A stretch of DNA of 33,538 bases from Sphingobacteriales bacterium (GCA_015654985.1 JAATFW010000010.1:1-33538), one strand, 5' to 3'. Shown: positions 8,641-18,465, numbered from the stretch's first letter. Notes: a model not told the origin generated them from the letters alone. Numbers and translations: made by a program.

Positions 8641-11600
8641 TTAAAATCCAACATTCAGCCCAAATACGAAGCCCCGGTTAAACGTCGAGCCTCCCAGATC
8701 GGGATCAATCCAGTTAATTTTAGAATAAATCAATCCGGGATTCATTACCTGTGCATAAATCCTTGCATTTGAGATGCGGAGCTTATTACTAAAGGACCGG
8801 GGGAGGTTATATCCCAATGAAATATTACGAAGTTTAATAAAAGAAGCCTCCTGGTAATTCATTGCACTTTTATAAGGATCGCCGGAGGCGCTGCCGTAGT
8901 TAGGTGCCGGATAATCGTTAGTAGGGTTGTCAGGAGTCCAATAATCCACTAAGCGCTGGGCAAAGCGCCCCTGCAGCGATTCGGCCCCGGTAGCTATTGT
9001 GAAGCCCCAGCGTGCATACAAGAAAAAGGAAAAATCCCAGTTTTTATAAGTAAATGTATTGGTAATCCCAGCCGTCCAGTCCGGATTTTCATGCCCAACA
9101 ATCCTCCGGTCATTATTTGCATCAATCTTATGATCTCCATTCAGATCTGCGACCCTAATGGTACCGGGAGCAAATTGATGCCCTCCGGTGGTATTAAATG
9201 TTTCCATTTCCGCCTTATCAGCGTCTGTATCCTGCCATATGCCCACTTTTACATAGTCATAAAATATATTAAGCCTTTCGTCTATAAACCATAAGTTATT
9301 GATATCGTCCTCATTTCCGTTAGCCAGACTCACAATCCGGTCTCTGTTGGCAGAAAAATTCAAAGTGGATGACCAGTTAAAATCTCTTTTCTTAATATTA
9401 ACCGTGTTGAGTGTTAAATCAATTCCTTTATTGGCTGTGGAGCCGATATTTGCAAGACTTGTTGTGTACCCCGTAGTAGAAGGAATACTCATTAACATCA
9501 ACAGATCATTGGTTTTGGTGGTATATGCGTCCAAAGCACCGCTAACCCTTCCTTTGAAGAAATCAAAATCAACACCCAAATTCCATTGTGTGGTATGTTC
9601 CCATCCCAGATCATAATTCGGCATCGAAATAACATTGGCGGCTGCAAGAGAAGGATCTGAAGACACATAACCGGGCTCTACAGTACTTCCCCAGGTATAA
9701 TATAAAGTTGACACAGGACCTTTTGTAGTATACGGGGAAACAGATGCATTCCCTGTACTGCCAAATCCAATCCTGAGCTTTAACAGATCTATCCACGACG
9801 TACCTTTCATAAAGTTCTCCTGATCCAAACGCCACGCAAGAGCAAGAGAAGGGAAGAAATCCCATTTATGCCCTTCGGCAAGCTGCGACGCCCCATCCCA
9901 GCGAATTGACGAAGTAAGCAGGTATTTGCTGTTAAAATCATAATTAAAACGGGCCATGTATGATGTCAGCGAGTTTTCCGTTAACCCCGATCCAAAAGAA
10001 TATAAACTGCTTACCGAGTTGAGACTGTTCCATTTCTGACTGGTCCAGGGAAGATTTCTCGCTACCATTGAAGATGTTTCTTCACGATAGGAGGAAGCGC
10101 TTTGGAGCAGGGTAACCCCCAGATGATGTTTTTCGGCAATAGTCTTATTATAATAGATCAGGTTGTCCAGCGTCCACGCTAAACGGGAACGCTGATTTAA
10201 CTGGGCTTCATTATAAGAACCCGCTTCTCCGGCCCCGGTATTAATAGAATTTTTGTCCGCCCAGCGTCCGTTTCGCCAGTTATAAAAATCCGGTCCGAAG
10301 TTGACCCGGTATTTCAGTCCGTCCATTATGTTAACTTCGGCATAAAGGCTTCCCATTGTTCGCAGCACTTTGCGCTCATTTATATTATATTTATCTTCAC
10401 CTATTGGATTTAGGATATTAATGTCGCCTCCCGGCAGATTAATGCGGTTACCATCATCATCATATGGGACAGCATAGGGAAGCATTCCCTGGGCTGCAAA
10501 GTAAAGATTTCCAGGCCCCGTAACATTGCTGGTTGCATATCCATAATTCTGAATACCATACGTAGCCGTTATATTTCCACCGAAAGAGAACCATTTTACA
10601 GGATTAACATCTACACTGAACTTTCCGCTGAAACGTTCATAATCCTGCCCAAGCTGGGTCCCCCCTTGGTTTAAATAGCCAAAGGAACCGTACCCTTTCA
10701 GCTTATCTGTACCACCGCTCGCACTCAGGTTATGATCATAGGTAATACCCGTTTTTAGTACCATATCCGTCCAATCAGTTGTAGGCACTAAACTACCATC
10801 CCAGGTACCGTTCTGCCAGCCTTTGACAATGTTTCTCCAAGCGTATCGATCCATAGAAAAAATAGCCGAATCAAGAGCCCTGGTAGGAGTGTAATATTTA
10901 TATGCATCACGACGAAATTTAACATATTGAGCTGAATTCATCATGTCCGTACGGTCATACATATTTTCAATGGTAGTTGTTCCAACATAATTTAATGACA
11001 GGCTCCCCTGTTTACCTTTCTTTGTAGTAATCAAGATCACACCATTTGCTCCCCGTGATCCATAAATAGCTGTAGCAGAAGCATCTTTTAGTATATCAAT
11101 AGTTTCTATATCGTTTGGATTAATGGCTTCAATTCCACCTGCAGCCAAAGGAATTCCATCAACGACGTACAATGGGTCACTTGTTGCATTGAGTGAACGC
11201 ACTCCCCTGATCAGAACTCTACCCATCTCGCCGGGACGTTCATTTGATGTGATGTCTACGCCCGCCGCCTTTCCCTGTACTGCCTGTAAAGCATTCTGTA
11301 CCGGTCGTGACCGAATTTCCTCTGCTCCAATGCTTACTACAGAACCTGTTACATCGGACTTCTTAACTATATTATAACCAACAACAACTACTTCATCTAA
11401 CGCTCTAACATCTTCTTTCAGTTGAATGTCAATATGGGTCCGGCCGTTAATGGGCAATTCCTGTGAAGCAAAACCAAGATAAGTGATCACAAGAGTGCCG
11501 CTTACATAGGCAGATGGTATGGTCAATTTATAATTTCCGGCTATATCGGTGGCTACACCCAGACTAGACCCCTTAATTTTAACACTTACACCAACAAGTG

Positions 11601-12063
11601 CCTCTCCGGAAGATGACGTTACCTTCCCGGCAACAATAATATCTGCAGCTTCGGATAATTGTGAGGTAAGTGCTTCCATCTTTTCCATCGCCTCCTTCCT
11701 TTTCATCTTACTCAGAACGATCTGGTTATTGACCACATCATACCTGATCCCTCTTTCATAGAACAGAGAATTCAGTATTTCTGATAACCGCTCCTCATCA
11801 GCTTTTACAGAAACTTCCTGCTCTATATTGATCAGGTTTCTGCTATATACGAATTTGACATTTGCAGATTTCTCTATTTCTGCCAATACCGTCTTCAGGT
11901 TAGACGATGTCAGGTCGATGCTGACTGTATTATTTAATATACCCTGCGCTTTGCCTGATCCCGCATAGGATGCTCCGCTCAGAATAAACAATACGACCAA
12001 CTGACTTAAGGTAATTCTCATAATATACAACAAGTCTTTAGGGAGTTGTAAATAAAATTTCAT
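8641..12063 (-). CDS. SusC/RagA TonB-dependent receptor with N-terminal STN domain
   Basis: 1140 aa; STN region VSIDLTSSNLKTVLAEIEKSANVKFVYSRNLI, carboxypeptidase-like domain, plug DPLYVVDGIPLAAGGIEAINPNDIETIDILKDASATAIYGSRGANGVILITTKKG. Confidence 0.96.
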   Translation of the reverse strand: MKFYLQLPKDLLYIMRITLSQLVVLFILSGASYAGSGKAQGILNNTVSIDLTSSNLKTVLAEIEKSANVKFVYSRNLINIEQEVSVKADEERLSEILNSLFYERGIRYDVVNNQIVLSKMKRKEAMEKMEALTSQLSEAADIIVAGKVTSSSGEALVGVSVKIKGSSLGVATDIAGNYKLTIPSAYVSGTLVITYLGFASQELPINGRTHIDIQLKEDVRALDEVVVVGYNIVKKSDVTGSVVSIGAEEIRSRPVQNALQAVQGKAAGVDITSNERPGEMGRVLIRGVRSLNATSDPLYVVDGIPLAAGGIEAINPNDIETIDILKDASATAIYGSRGANGVILITTKKGKQGSLSLNYVGTTTIENMYDRTDMMNSAQYVKFRRDAYKYYTPTRALDSAIFSMDRYAWRNIVKGWQNGTWDGSLVPTTDWTDMVLKTGITYDHNLSASGGTDKLKGYGSFGYLNQGGTQLGQDYERFSGKFSVDVNPVKWFSFGGNITATYGIQNYGYATSNVTGPGNLYFAAQGMLPYAVPYDDDGNRINLPGGDINILNPIGEDKYNINERKVLRTMGSLYAEVNIMDGLKYRVNFGPDFYNWRNGRWADKNSINTGAGEAGSYNEAQLNQRSRLAWTLDNLIYYNKTIAEKHHLGVTLLQSASSYREETSSMVARNLPWTSQKWNSLNSVSSLYSFGSGLTENSLTSYMARFNYDFNSKYLLTSSIRWDGASQLAEGHKWDFFPSLALAWRLDQENFMKGTSWIDLLKLRIGFGSTGNASVSPYTTKGPVSTLYYTWGSTVEPGYVSSDPSLAAANVISMPNYDLGWEHTTQWNLGVDFDFFKGRVSGALDAYTTKTNDLLMLMSIPSTTGYTTSLANIGSTANKGIDLTLNTVNIKKRDFNWSSTLNFSANRDRIVSLANGNEDDINNLWFIDERLNIFYDYVKVGIWQDTDADKAEMETFNTTGGHQFAPGTIRVADLNGDHKIDANNDRRIVGHENPDWTAGITNTFTYKNWDFSFFLYARWGFTIATGAESLQGRFAQRLVDYWTPDNPTNDYPAPNYGSASGDPYKSAMNYQEASFIKLRNISLGYNLPRSFSNKLRISNARIYAQVMNPGLIYSKINWIDPDLGGSTFNRGFVFGLNVGF

Positions 12064-12144
12064 AATTTTAAATGTTTTATTTTAACGAATGAGACAATAA
12101 AAACCCTTTGCACGTGAGTGCAGTAGTTCCAACTATAGGTTTTG

Positions 12145-12171
12145 GTTAAGAAGTGCCGCACACTTCTTAAC
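12145..12171 (+). terminator. Perfect 11-bp hairpin with T-tract on the plus strand, in the fecR-susC gap
   Basis: GTTAAGAAGTG-CCGCA-CACTTCTTAAC followed on the plus strand by TTTTTT; no T-tract on the minus (gene) strand. Confidence 0.55.
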
Positions 12172-12244
12172 TTTTTTAATACGGTTTCTTATTCTTATCT
12201 ATGTCATATATAAACTGGTTTTAATAATTGGATTAATTTGGTTT

Positions 12245-13249
12245 TTAATTGCTTTTAATGAGTATTTTTTTCTCAGTTATTTCATAGTTTACATCCAGAG
12301 ACCTGCTTATCATTTCCAGGATTGCCGGTAAATTCTGACCAGTAAAATCTGCCTTTAAAGTATAATTCCTGATTACAGGATCTTCAACATTAATTTTAAC
12401 ATTAAACCTGGCGTTCAGAGCTTCTGCAACTTTGCCTATCGGTTCATTTTCAAAAGAGATGCTCGTTTTTTCCCAAATCCTCAGGTCTTTGCTGGTTTCC
12501 TTAACCTGTATCATTGTTTTACTTTTCTGGTTGTACATTGCTTTTTGTGCAGACTGAAGAATGACACCTTTTTGCTCTGAAGAGCCTTTTTTCGGAATGT
12601 ATACATACACTTTTCCGGTAACAACGGAGATTTCGGCCAGACCTGAATGGCTCAATGCCTTCACATTAAAACTTGTTCCCAATACCCGTGTCCTTAATTC
12701 ACCTGTATAAATAATAAAGGGATGACTGGCGTCATGCTTCACATCAAAAAAGCATTCTCCCTCTAAACGGACTTCCCGGTACTTTTCTGAGTTTTGGAGA
12801 TAACTGATGTTCGTATGAGGCTTAAGCCATGCACTGCTGCCATCAGGGAGAATGTAATTCTTTAATTTATTCGAATTATTAGAAAAAGTGAGAATTCCTT
12901 TTGCATTAGTTGTTTCAGGCCTTAAAGAATCAATTTCCGGAAGAAAATAATGAACAATAGAAAATACAATGATAACCGTTGCGGCAATTAACGCTGCCGA
13001 ATAAAATAGTCTATGGACCTTATTTCCTGATTTTTTTACAGAAGAGGGTAAATTATATCCAAGATTACTCCGAATGCTTTTAAGCATTTTTTCTTTGATT
13101 TCTTTTTGCTGCGCCGGCGAAAGTGACTCAACAGGTTCGGGAATATCTTCGAACGATGCATACCAATCGTACAAAAGCTTTACTTCTTCTGCATTACACC
13201 TATTCATCAGATACTTTTCTATTAACTCAGGAGATATCTTTGTCCTCAT
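12245..13249 (-). CDS. FecR-family anti-sigma factor
   Basis: 334 aa; single TM; FecR motifs ILPDGSSAWLKPHTNISY, VRLEGECFFDVKHDASHPFIIYT, TRVLGTSFNVKAL, C-terminal STN-like domain. Confidence 0.95.
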   Translation of the reverse strand: MRTKISPELIEKYLMNRCNAEEVKLLYDWYASFEDIPEPVESLSPAQQKEIKEKMLKSIRSNLGYNLPSSVKKSGNKVHRLFYSAALIAATVIIVFSIVHYFLPEIDSLRPETTNAKGILTFSNNSNKLKNYILPDGSSAWLKPHTNISYLQNSEKYREVRLEGECFFDVKHDASHPFIIYTGELRTRVLGTSFNVKALSHSGLAEISVVTGKVYVYIPKKGSSEQKGVILQSAQKAMYNQKSKTMIQVKETSKDLRIWEKTSISFENEPIGKVAEALNARFNVKINVEDPVIRNYTLKADFTGQNLPAILEMISRSLDVNYEITEKKILIKSN

Positions 13250-13478
13250 ATATTGAACGTAAGCTTATAGTCAGTTTTATGTATAGTGAGTTAAAACAGG
13301 AATACCCCCTACGCAGGGAAAAAAATTCTTCAGATAAAGAAAAAGGGAATAATGACACAAATAGGCTACACAGAAATCTATTGTTAAATTATACGTAATA
13401 AGTCGTAAGGTACTAAGTGTAAATCGCCTGAAATCTTTTGTTTTATAAACGCAATAGCCAGTTTGTCTTAATATAACA

Positions 13479-14063
13479 CTAGAGCCAGGTATAAATCAGC
13501 AACCACAGAGAGGTGAGATATTTTAGGTTTACCCGCAATATTCTCAAAGCCTTTGTAAGCTGGTTTTCAACAGTCTTTTCTGAGATACCTAATACGGAAG
13601 CTATCTCTTTATTAGATTTATATTGTTTACGGCTAAGTTCAAAAACGGAGCGACACCTGCCGGGAAGATGACTGAGTTCAGCATCTAAATTTTTCCCAAG
13701 ATCGTGGAGGGCTATAACTTCTTCTGTAGAATTGTCATAAATACTTACCTTACCAAGAGCAAATTCTTCATAAGATTTCCGGCTATATTCTTTACTAAAA
13801 TAAGCAAAGACCAGATATCTCACCGAACTGTACAAATAATTTTGAAAAGAAGTATGAATAACAAGTTTTTCCCGGTTGAGCCATAAACTGGTAAAAAGTT
13901 CCTGAACTATTTCTTCAGCAACTTCTCTTACTCTGATCCTCTTAAAAGCACTTGAGTACAATTTGCACCAATACCTGTTATATAGTTCTTCGAATGCTTT
14001 AGTATCTCCCTCCCGGCAAAGATCTACCAGATTCTTATCAGATAATTCATCTAAGTGCCTCAT
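13479..14063 (-). CDS. ECF RNA polymerase sigma-70 factor
   Basis: 194 aa; region 2 (AFEELYNRYWCKLYSSAFKRI...EEIVQELFTSLW) and region 4 (NKEIASVLGISEKTVENQLTKALRIL). Confidence 0.95.
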   Translation of the reverse strand: MRHLDELSDKNLVDLCREGDTKAFEELYNRYWCKLYSSAFKRIRVREVAEEIVQELFTSLWLNREKLVIHTSFQNYLYSSVRYLVFAYFSKEYSRKSYEEFALGKVSIYDNSTEEVIALHDLGKNLDAELSHLPGRCRSVFELSRKQYKSNKEIASVLGISEKTVENQLTKALRILRVNLKYLTSLWLLIYTWL

Positions 14064-14179
14064 AGTATAAATCGTAGGATTAACATTTTAAAACGTATAT
14101 GAGGGCCCTGTCGTTAGTTCTCCCGCATTAGGTCTTATAATATTTTGGTCATCTAAAAATAAGTGTACCTTAGGCACTT

Positions 14180-14200
14180 CTGCAACCTGTACTGTCCTGC
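14180..14200 (-). promoter_or_regulatory. Tandem 10-bp repeat operator candidate (site C), upstream of the ECF sigma gene
   Basis: Plus strand CTGCAACCTG TACTGTCCTG C; followed on minus after 18 nt by TATTTTTA (7/8 to TAnnTTTG) at 14154-14161. Confidence 0.55.
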
Positions 14201-14224
14201 CCTGGAATAAGGAGGAAGGAATTT

Positions 14225-14809
14225 TTAATCTATCAAAAACACCGTCATACTTCTTGGCCCATGGGCTCCGAGCACCAGTGACTGTTCAATATCTGCTGTT
14301 TTGGAAGGCCCTGCGATAAAAGCACCGAAACCAGGGTTTCGGTTACCCAGAATCTGATAAGCTTCGTGCATGTTCCTTACTATATCCTTTTTGCTGACTA
14401 CCAGGGCCAGATGCTGACAGATAAAGGGAAGGATCCGTTGCATCATCTTGTCCTCCGGGAGCCATAAAGCTCCGTTTTCGGCAACTCCGAGTTCTGCCTG
14501 AAGAACAGCAAGATTAACATCGTTTAAAGAGTGCGGGTCGGGATCAGTTAACCGGATTTCTGCTATATCTGCCAATTCTGTAAATGAAGATACGATCCTG
14601 CCGGGTAAAAAAAGTTTTGCTATTGCCTCTTTTATTTCATCAAAACTGCTCACGGGGAATACCCTGCTTCCTATATTAGTAGCTATTAAAGTGAAGTTTT
14701 CCACGGGATCCAGATTAACGTCAACGGGGAGCTCCAGTTGAGGCAGTGGTTTTAAAGCCGGTTGATTAGCCTTTACCGATGATAGTATTTTTTCTCTGCT
14801 CGACGTCAT
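14225..14809 (-). CDS. lutC: LutC/YkgG-type lactate utilisation protein (LUD domain)
   Basis: 194 aa; ends in GAFIAGPSKTADIEQSLVLGAHGPRSMTVFLID, characteristic of the LUD family; adjacent to lutB/lutA. Confidence 0.9.
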   Translation of the reverse strand: MTSSREKILSSVKANQPALKPLPQLELPVDVNLDPVENFTLIATNIGSRVFPVSSFDEIKEAIAKLFLPGRIVSSFTELADIAEIRLTDPDPHSLNDVNLAVLQAELGVAENGALWLPEDKMMQRILPFICQHLALVVSKKDIVRNMHEAYQILGNRNPGFGAFIAGPSKTADIEQSLVLGAHGPRSMTVFLID

Positions 14810-14889
14810 TTTTTGTTGCGGGTTGAATGTTGTGGGTTACGGGATAAAACAATATGCATATTCTATTTTATCTGTTCAAAATCCGTTTC

Positions 14890-16257
14890 TTATTTGCTGC
14901 CCCGGTTCTTAGCGTACCATTCCCTGAATGATTCCTTTGGAGGCACGGGCATTTCCCGCGATTTGTACCATGGGTTCAGCTTATTATTGACTAAAAAAGG
15001 CAGGGTCTTCATTACCCAGCGGCCGCTTTTGCCGGCAAAGGCAAATAAAGCAGGAAAAGAAAGCACCCACGTCATTGTTTTTATGCTTACCGATTTCACA
15101 TTGCTTACATACCCTTCCTTTACCAGTACCTGGCGCCATTTATACAACTGATCGTGAATATCTATTTTTACCGGACATACATTAGAGCACGAACCGCAAA
15201 GAGTTGAAGCAAAGGGCAGGTCGGCAAATTCCTTCATATCAAGGTTTGGGGCCAGGATAGAGCCTATAGGACCGCTGATGACAGAATGATAGCTATGGCC
15301 GCCGCTTCTCCTGTAAACAGGGCAGGTGTTCATGCACGAACCGCAGCGGATACATTTAAGGGAATTCCGGAAATCCTCCCTGCCTAACTGACGGCTCCGG
15401 CCGTTATCAACCAGAACGATGTGCATTTCCTGCCCCGGGCGGGGGCTTTTAAAATGGCTGGAATATGTTGTTATTGGCTGGCCGGTAGCGCTCCTGGTAA
15501 GGAGCCTCAGGAATACGCCTAAGTGCTTTCTTTCAGGAATAATCTTTTCAATTCCCATGCTCGCTATGTGCACCTCTGATAAATGGACTCCCATATCAGC
15601 ATTTCCTTCATTTGTACAAACCACAAATTCGCCGGTTTCGGCCACTGCAAAATTTACACCTGTAAGCGCCACCCTGCGGGTAAGAAAAGTATCCCTGAGA
15701 TGTTGCCTGGCTGCTTCAGTAAGTACCTGGGGATCAGACTCTCCTTCTGCAGTTCCAAGGTATTTATGGAACAGCTCGCCTATTTCCTCCTTTTTTTTAT
15801 GAATACAGGGGAGTACAATATGGCTTGGATGCTCTTTTCCCAATTGAACAATACGCTCGCCAAGATCGGAATCGATCACTTCTATTCCGTTCTCTGTAAG
15901 ATAATCATTCAGATGACACTCTTCTGTAAGCATTGATTTACTCTTCACCATTCTCTCCACCTGATGCTTCTTAAGGATTGAATGAATGATCTCATTATGT
16001 TCCTTTGCATCGGCGGCCCAATGAACGGTAATGCCATTGGCCAACGCGTTTATTTCGAACTGTTCAAGATAAGCGCTGAGATTTGAGAGTACATTGTTCT
16101 TTATCTGTGAGGCAGTTTCACGCAGCCACTCCCATTCGGGAATTCCATGAGCCATCCGGTCTCTTTTCTGCCTGATAAACCATAGTGTTTCATCATGCCA
16201 GTTGACTCTGGGCTCATCAATATTAAACTCTTCGGATAATGCCGCGTGATCTTTCAT
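14890..16257 (-). CDS. lutB: LutB/YkgF-type lactate utilisation iron-sulfur protein
   Basis: 455 aa; LUD domain (TGVNFAVAETGEFVVCTNEGN) and two 4Fe-4S motifs CIRCGSCMNTCPVYRR and CGSCSNVCPVKIDIHDQ. Confidence 0.95.
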   Translation of the reverse strand: MKDHAALSEEFNIDEPRVNWHDETLWFIRQKRDRMAHGIPEWEWLRETASQIKNNVLSNLSAYLEQFEINALANGITVHWAADAKEHNEIIHSILKKHQVERMVKSKSMLTEECHLNDYLTENGIEVIDSDLGERIVQLGKEHPSHIVLPCIHKKKEEIGELFHKYLGTAEGESDPQVLTEAARQHLRDTFLTRRVALTGVNFAVAETGEFVVCTNEGNADMGVHLSEVHIASMGIEKIIPERKHLGVFLRLLTRSATGQPITTYSSHFKSPRPGQEMHIVLVDNGRSRQLGREDFRNSLKCIRCGSCMNTCPVYRRSGGHSYHSVISGPIGSILAPNLDMKEFADLPFASTLCGSCSNVCPVKIDIHDQLYKWRQVLVKEGYVSNVKSVSIKTMTWVLSFPALFAFAGKSGRWVMKTLPFLVNNKLNPWYKSREMPVPPKESFREWYAKNRGSK

Positions 16258-16988
16258 AAGCTATTTAAAATTTCAGCGATATGCATCACCTTCACATTAC
16301 TTTTCTGCCTGCGCAGGATCCCTTCCATATGCATCAGACAGGAGAGGTCAGCTCCGGTTATATACTCAGCACCGTTATGGATATGATCGGCAACGCGGTC
16401 TTTACCCATTTTGGAAGATACAGCCTCTTCAGCTACGCAAAACGTCCCGCCGAAACCGCAGCATTCATCCACCCGGTTGAGAGAAATAAGTTCTATCCCT
16501 TCAACCATATTCAAAAGCTGTTCGGGTTTTGAAAACGGGGGAGCAACCAGCTCACTCATTTGCGACAGATGGAGTCCTCTCAGCCCGTGACAGCTTTGAT
16601 GCACGCCAACCTTGTGCGGAAATCTTGCTTTCAGGTCTTTTACTTTTAAGATGTCTGTCATGAACTCTACCAGTTCATACACCCTGGTACGCAGGATCTT
16701 AGCATCGTCAGGATGCTTTTCCGAGTGAAGATGATCTTTAATATGAAGGGCACAACTGCCCGAAGGAACTACCACATAATCAAACCCTGCAAAATTCTCT
16801 GTAATAAGATCATCACACTCTTGTGTGAGATGAGAAAAACCCGAATTGGCCATTGGCTGGCCGCAACAGGTCTGCCGCGAAGGATAAACCACATCAACTC
16901 CCAGCTTTTCAAGAAGCTGTAGAGTTGCAATGCCTGCCTGGGGATAAAACTGATCTACATAACAGGGTATAAATAACCCAACTGTCAT
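16254..16988 (-). CDS. lutA: LutA/YkgE-type (Fe-S)-binding oxidoreductase subunit
   Basis: 244 aa; two CCG-type domains (RQTCCGQPMANSG, VDECCGFGGTFC); 4-nt overlaps with rhaB-like and lutB genes. Confidence 0.95.
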   Translation of the reverse strand: MTVGLFIPCYVDQFYPQAGIATLQLLEKLGVDVVYPSRQTCCGQPMANSGFSHLTQECDDLITENFAGFDYVVVPSGSCALHIKDHLHSEKHPDDAKILRTRVYELVEFMTDILKVKDLKARFPHKVGVHQSCHGLRGLHLSQMSELVAPPFSKPEQLLNMVEGIELISLNRVDECCGFGGTFCVAEEAVSSKMGKDRVADHIHNGAEYITGADLSCLMHMEGILRRQKSNVKVMHIAEILNSL

Positions 16989-18370
16989 ATCGTTAATTCT
17001 GATGCTGAATAATATTTTAAATCTATAATACTTGAAGGAAGCGGACTAGAATTCCAGTGATTATGCAGGGCAAGGGCGGCGCCAATTGATGTCGCCTGAG
17101 CCACCGAGGCAGCAAAAACCTCCATTTCGGGAAATGCGACAGCCAGCAGATTCATATATACCGGATTCTTACTGAATCCTCCGTCAACAAATATACGCCT
17201 TACATCAGTGCCGTTCAGCACTAATTTTGTCGATTTTGTCTGCATTTTCAGCAAATCAATAATTAACTGGTGATAGGCTTCTTCCTTAGACGAGAAGGCG
17301 GAAAGATCGCGGTTTTCGAATCCGGAGGCGATGAGGTTATCAGAATGCCTTGAGGGTTCGATAATATCGCTGCCCGCCTGAAGCCGGGCGGCTGTTTCAG
17401 AATTATATTGTATCCGGTTATAAAACCCGGTTGCTGCATTAAAATGAGATGCTATTCTTTTACATTGCTGCTCATGTTCGTTTCCGGCGAACAAACGGGA
17501 GGCCTTTACAAAATCCTGCCGGAAGCTGATGTAACAAAGGCAATCGTTCTTCAGCTCTTCCTCAGTAAGCGGTGAAGAATTAAATGCATTTAAACTTACG
17601 CACCATGTACCGGTGGAAAGCAATACAAAAGGTTTCTGAAAGCTGGCAATAAAAGGAATGAAGGCAGCAGAGCTGTCGTGAAGACCTACTCCCGCAAAGC
17701 GCTTTCCACCCTCAACCGTCACTTCAAGTGCTGCATCTGAGGGATACAGAGGAGCAAGTTTCTCAACGATGCCCTCCTCCTTTACCCACTGGTGATAATC
17801 TCTTTTGGTAAAATCCCATAAACCCGTATGACAGCCAATACTTGTAATATCGCTGTATACTTTGCCTGTAATCAGATAGCTAAGATATTGCGGAAGGTGA
17901 AGCGAATATTTAATCTTTTTAAACAGTTCGGGCTTTTCATATTTTAACCGGTATAGCTGCATGCCTGAATTCAGGCTGCCAAGTACTGGCGAAGCGGTTT
18001 CGGCCGACACCTTTAATTCTCCGCCATACTGATCATAAAACTGCTTTTTCAGCTTTTCAGGGTAGGGCTTCAGATAATTATAAAGAGGGGTGACCGGATG
18101 ACCGTTTTCATCAATATGAACAAAACTGGCTCCATAAGCCGAAAAGTTGACGGCTTTCAGATCAAACTCCTTCAGCTTTGCCAACTCCTGAAGCCTTTCC
18201 CTGATCCAGGAGGAGAGAAGATTGAGGTCCTCGCAGGGATCACCATCTTCATCAGTTGTCTCTTCAAAACGGGCGGACCTTTCTAATACGATCTTATATT
18301 GTTCATTAAAGAAGAACACTTTCTTGTTGGTTTTCCCAACATCAAATACTGCTATAACCGGAATTGCCAT
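16985..18370 (-). CDS. rhaB: FGGY-family carbohydrate kinase, probable rhamnulokinase
   Basis: 461 aa; VIAVFDVGKTNKKVFFFN at N-terminus, STGTWCVSLNAF, VDGGFSKNPVYMNLLA; located in a rhamnose operon. Confidence 0.85.
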   Translation of the reverse strand: MAIPVIAVFDVGKTNKKVFFFNEQYKIVLERSARFEETTDEDGDPCEDLNLLSSWIRERLQELAKLKEFDLKAVNFSAYGASFVHIDENGHPVTPLYNYLKPYPEKLKKQFYDQYGGELKVSAETASPVLGSLNSGMQLYRLKYEKPELFKKIKYSLHLPQYLSYLITGKVYSDITSIGCHTGLWDFTKRDYHQWVKEEGIVEKLAPLYPSDAALEVTVEGGKRFAGVGLHDSSAAFIPFIASFQKPFVLLSTGTWCVSLNAFNSSPLTEEELKNDCLCYISFRQDFVKASRLFAGNEHEQQCKRIASHFNAATGFYNRIQYNSETAARLQAGSDIIEPSRHSDNLIASGFENRDLSAFSSKEEAYHQLIIDLLKMQTKSTKLVLNGTDVRRIFVDGGFSKNPVYMNLLAVAFPEMEVFAASVAQATSIGAALALHNHWNSSPLPSSIIDLKYYSASELTI

Positions 18371-18378
18371 GTTAATTA

Positions 18379-18448
18379 GTTATGAGTGATGAGTTATGTG
18401 TTATGAGTGAAGCATGGATCTTATTCAGAAGCATTCATCACTCATAAC
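18379..18448. repeat. Inverted repeat in the rhaI-rhaB gap, 14-bp perfect arms plus additional degenerate copies
   Basis: GTTATGAGTGATGA (18379-18392) and its reverse complement TCATCACTCATAAC (18435-18448); further TTATGAGTGA copy at 18401-18410. Confidence 0.75.
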
Positions 18449-18465
18449 CCATCATTCATCACTGC

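Noticed and set aside
12109-12122. TGCAC-GTGA-GTGCA imperfect palindrome upstream of susC
   Set aside because: Only 5-bp arms; too short to separate from chance without a footprint or conservation.
13123-13398. Plus-strand ORF of 91 aa overlapping the fecR 5' end
   Set aside because: Antisense to fecR in its first half, low-complexity remainder, no domain.
15419-15936. Two plus-strand ORFs (127 and 117 aa) antisense to lutB
   Set aside because: Shadow ORFs opposite a well-supported iron-sulfur protein gene.
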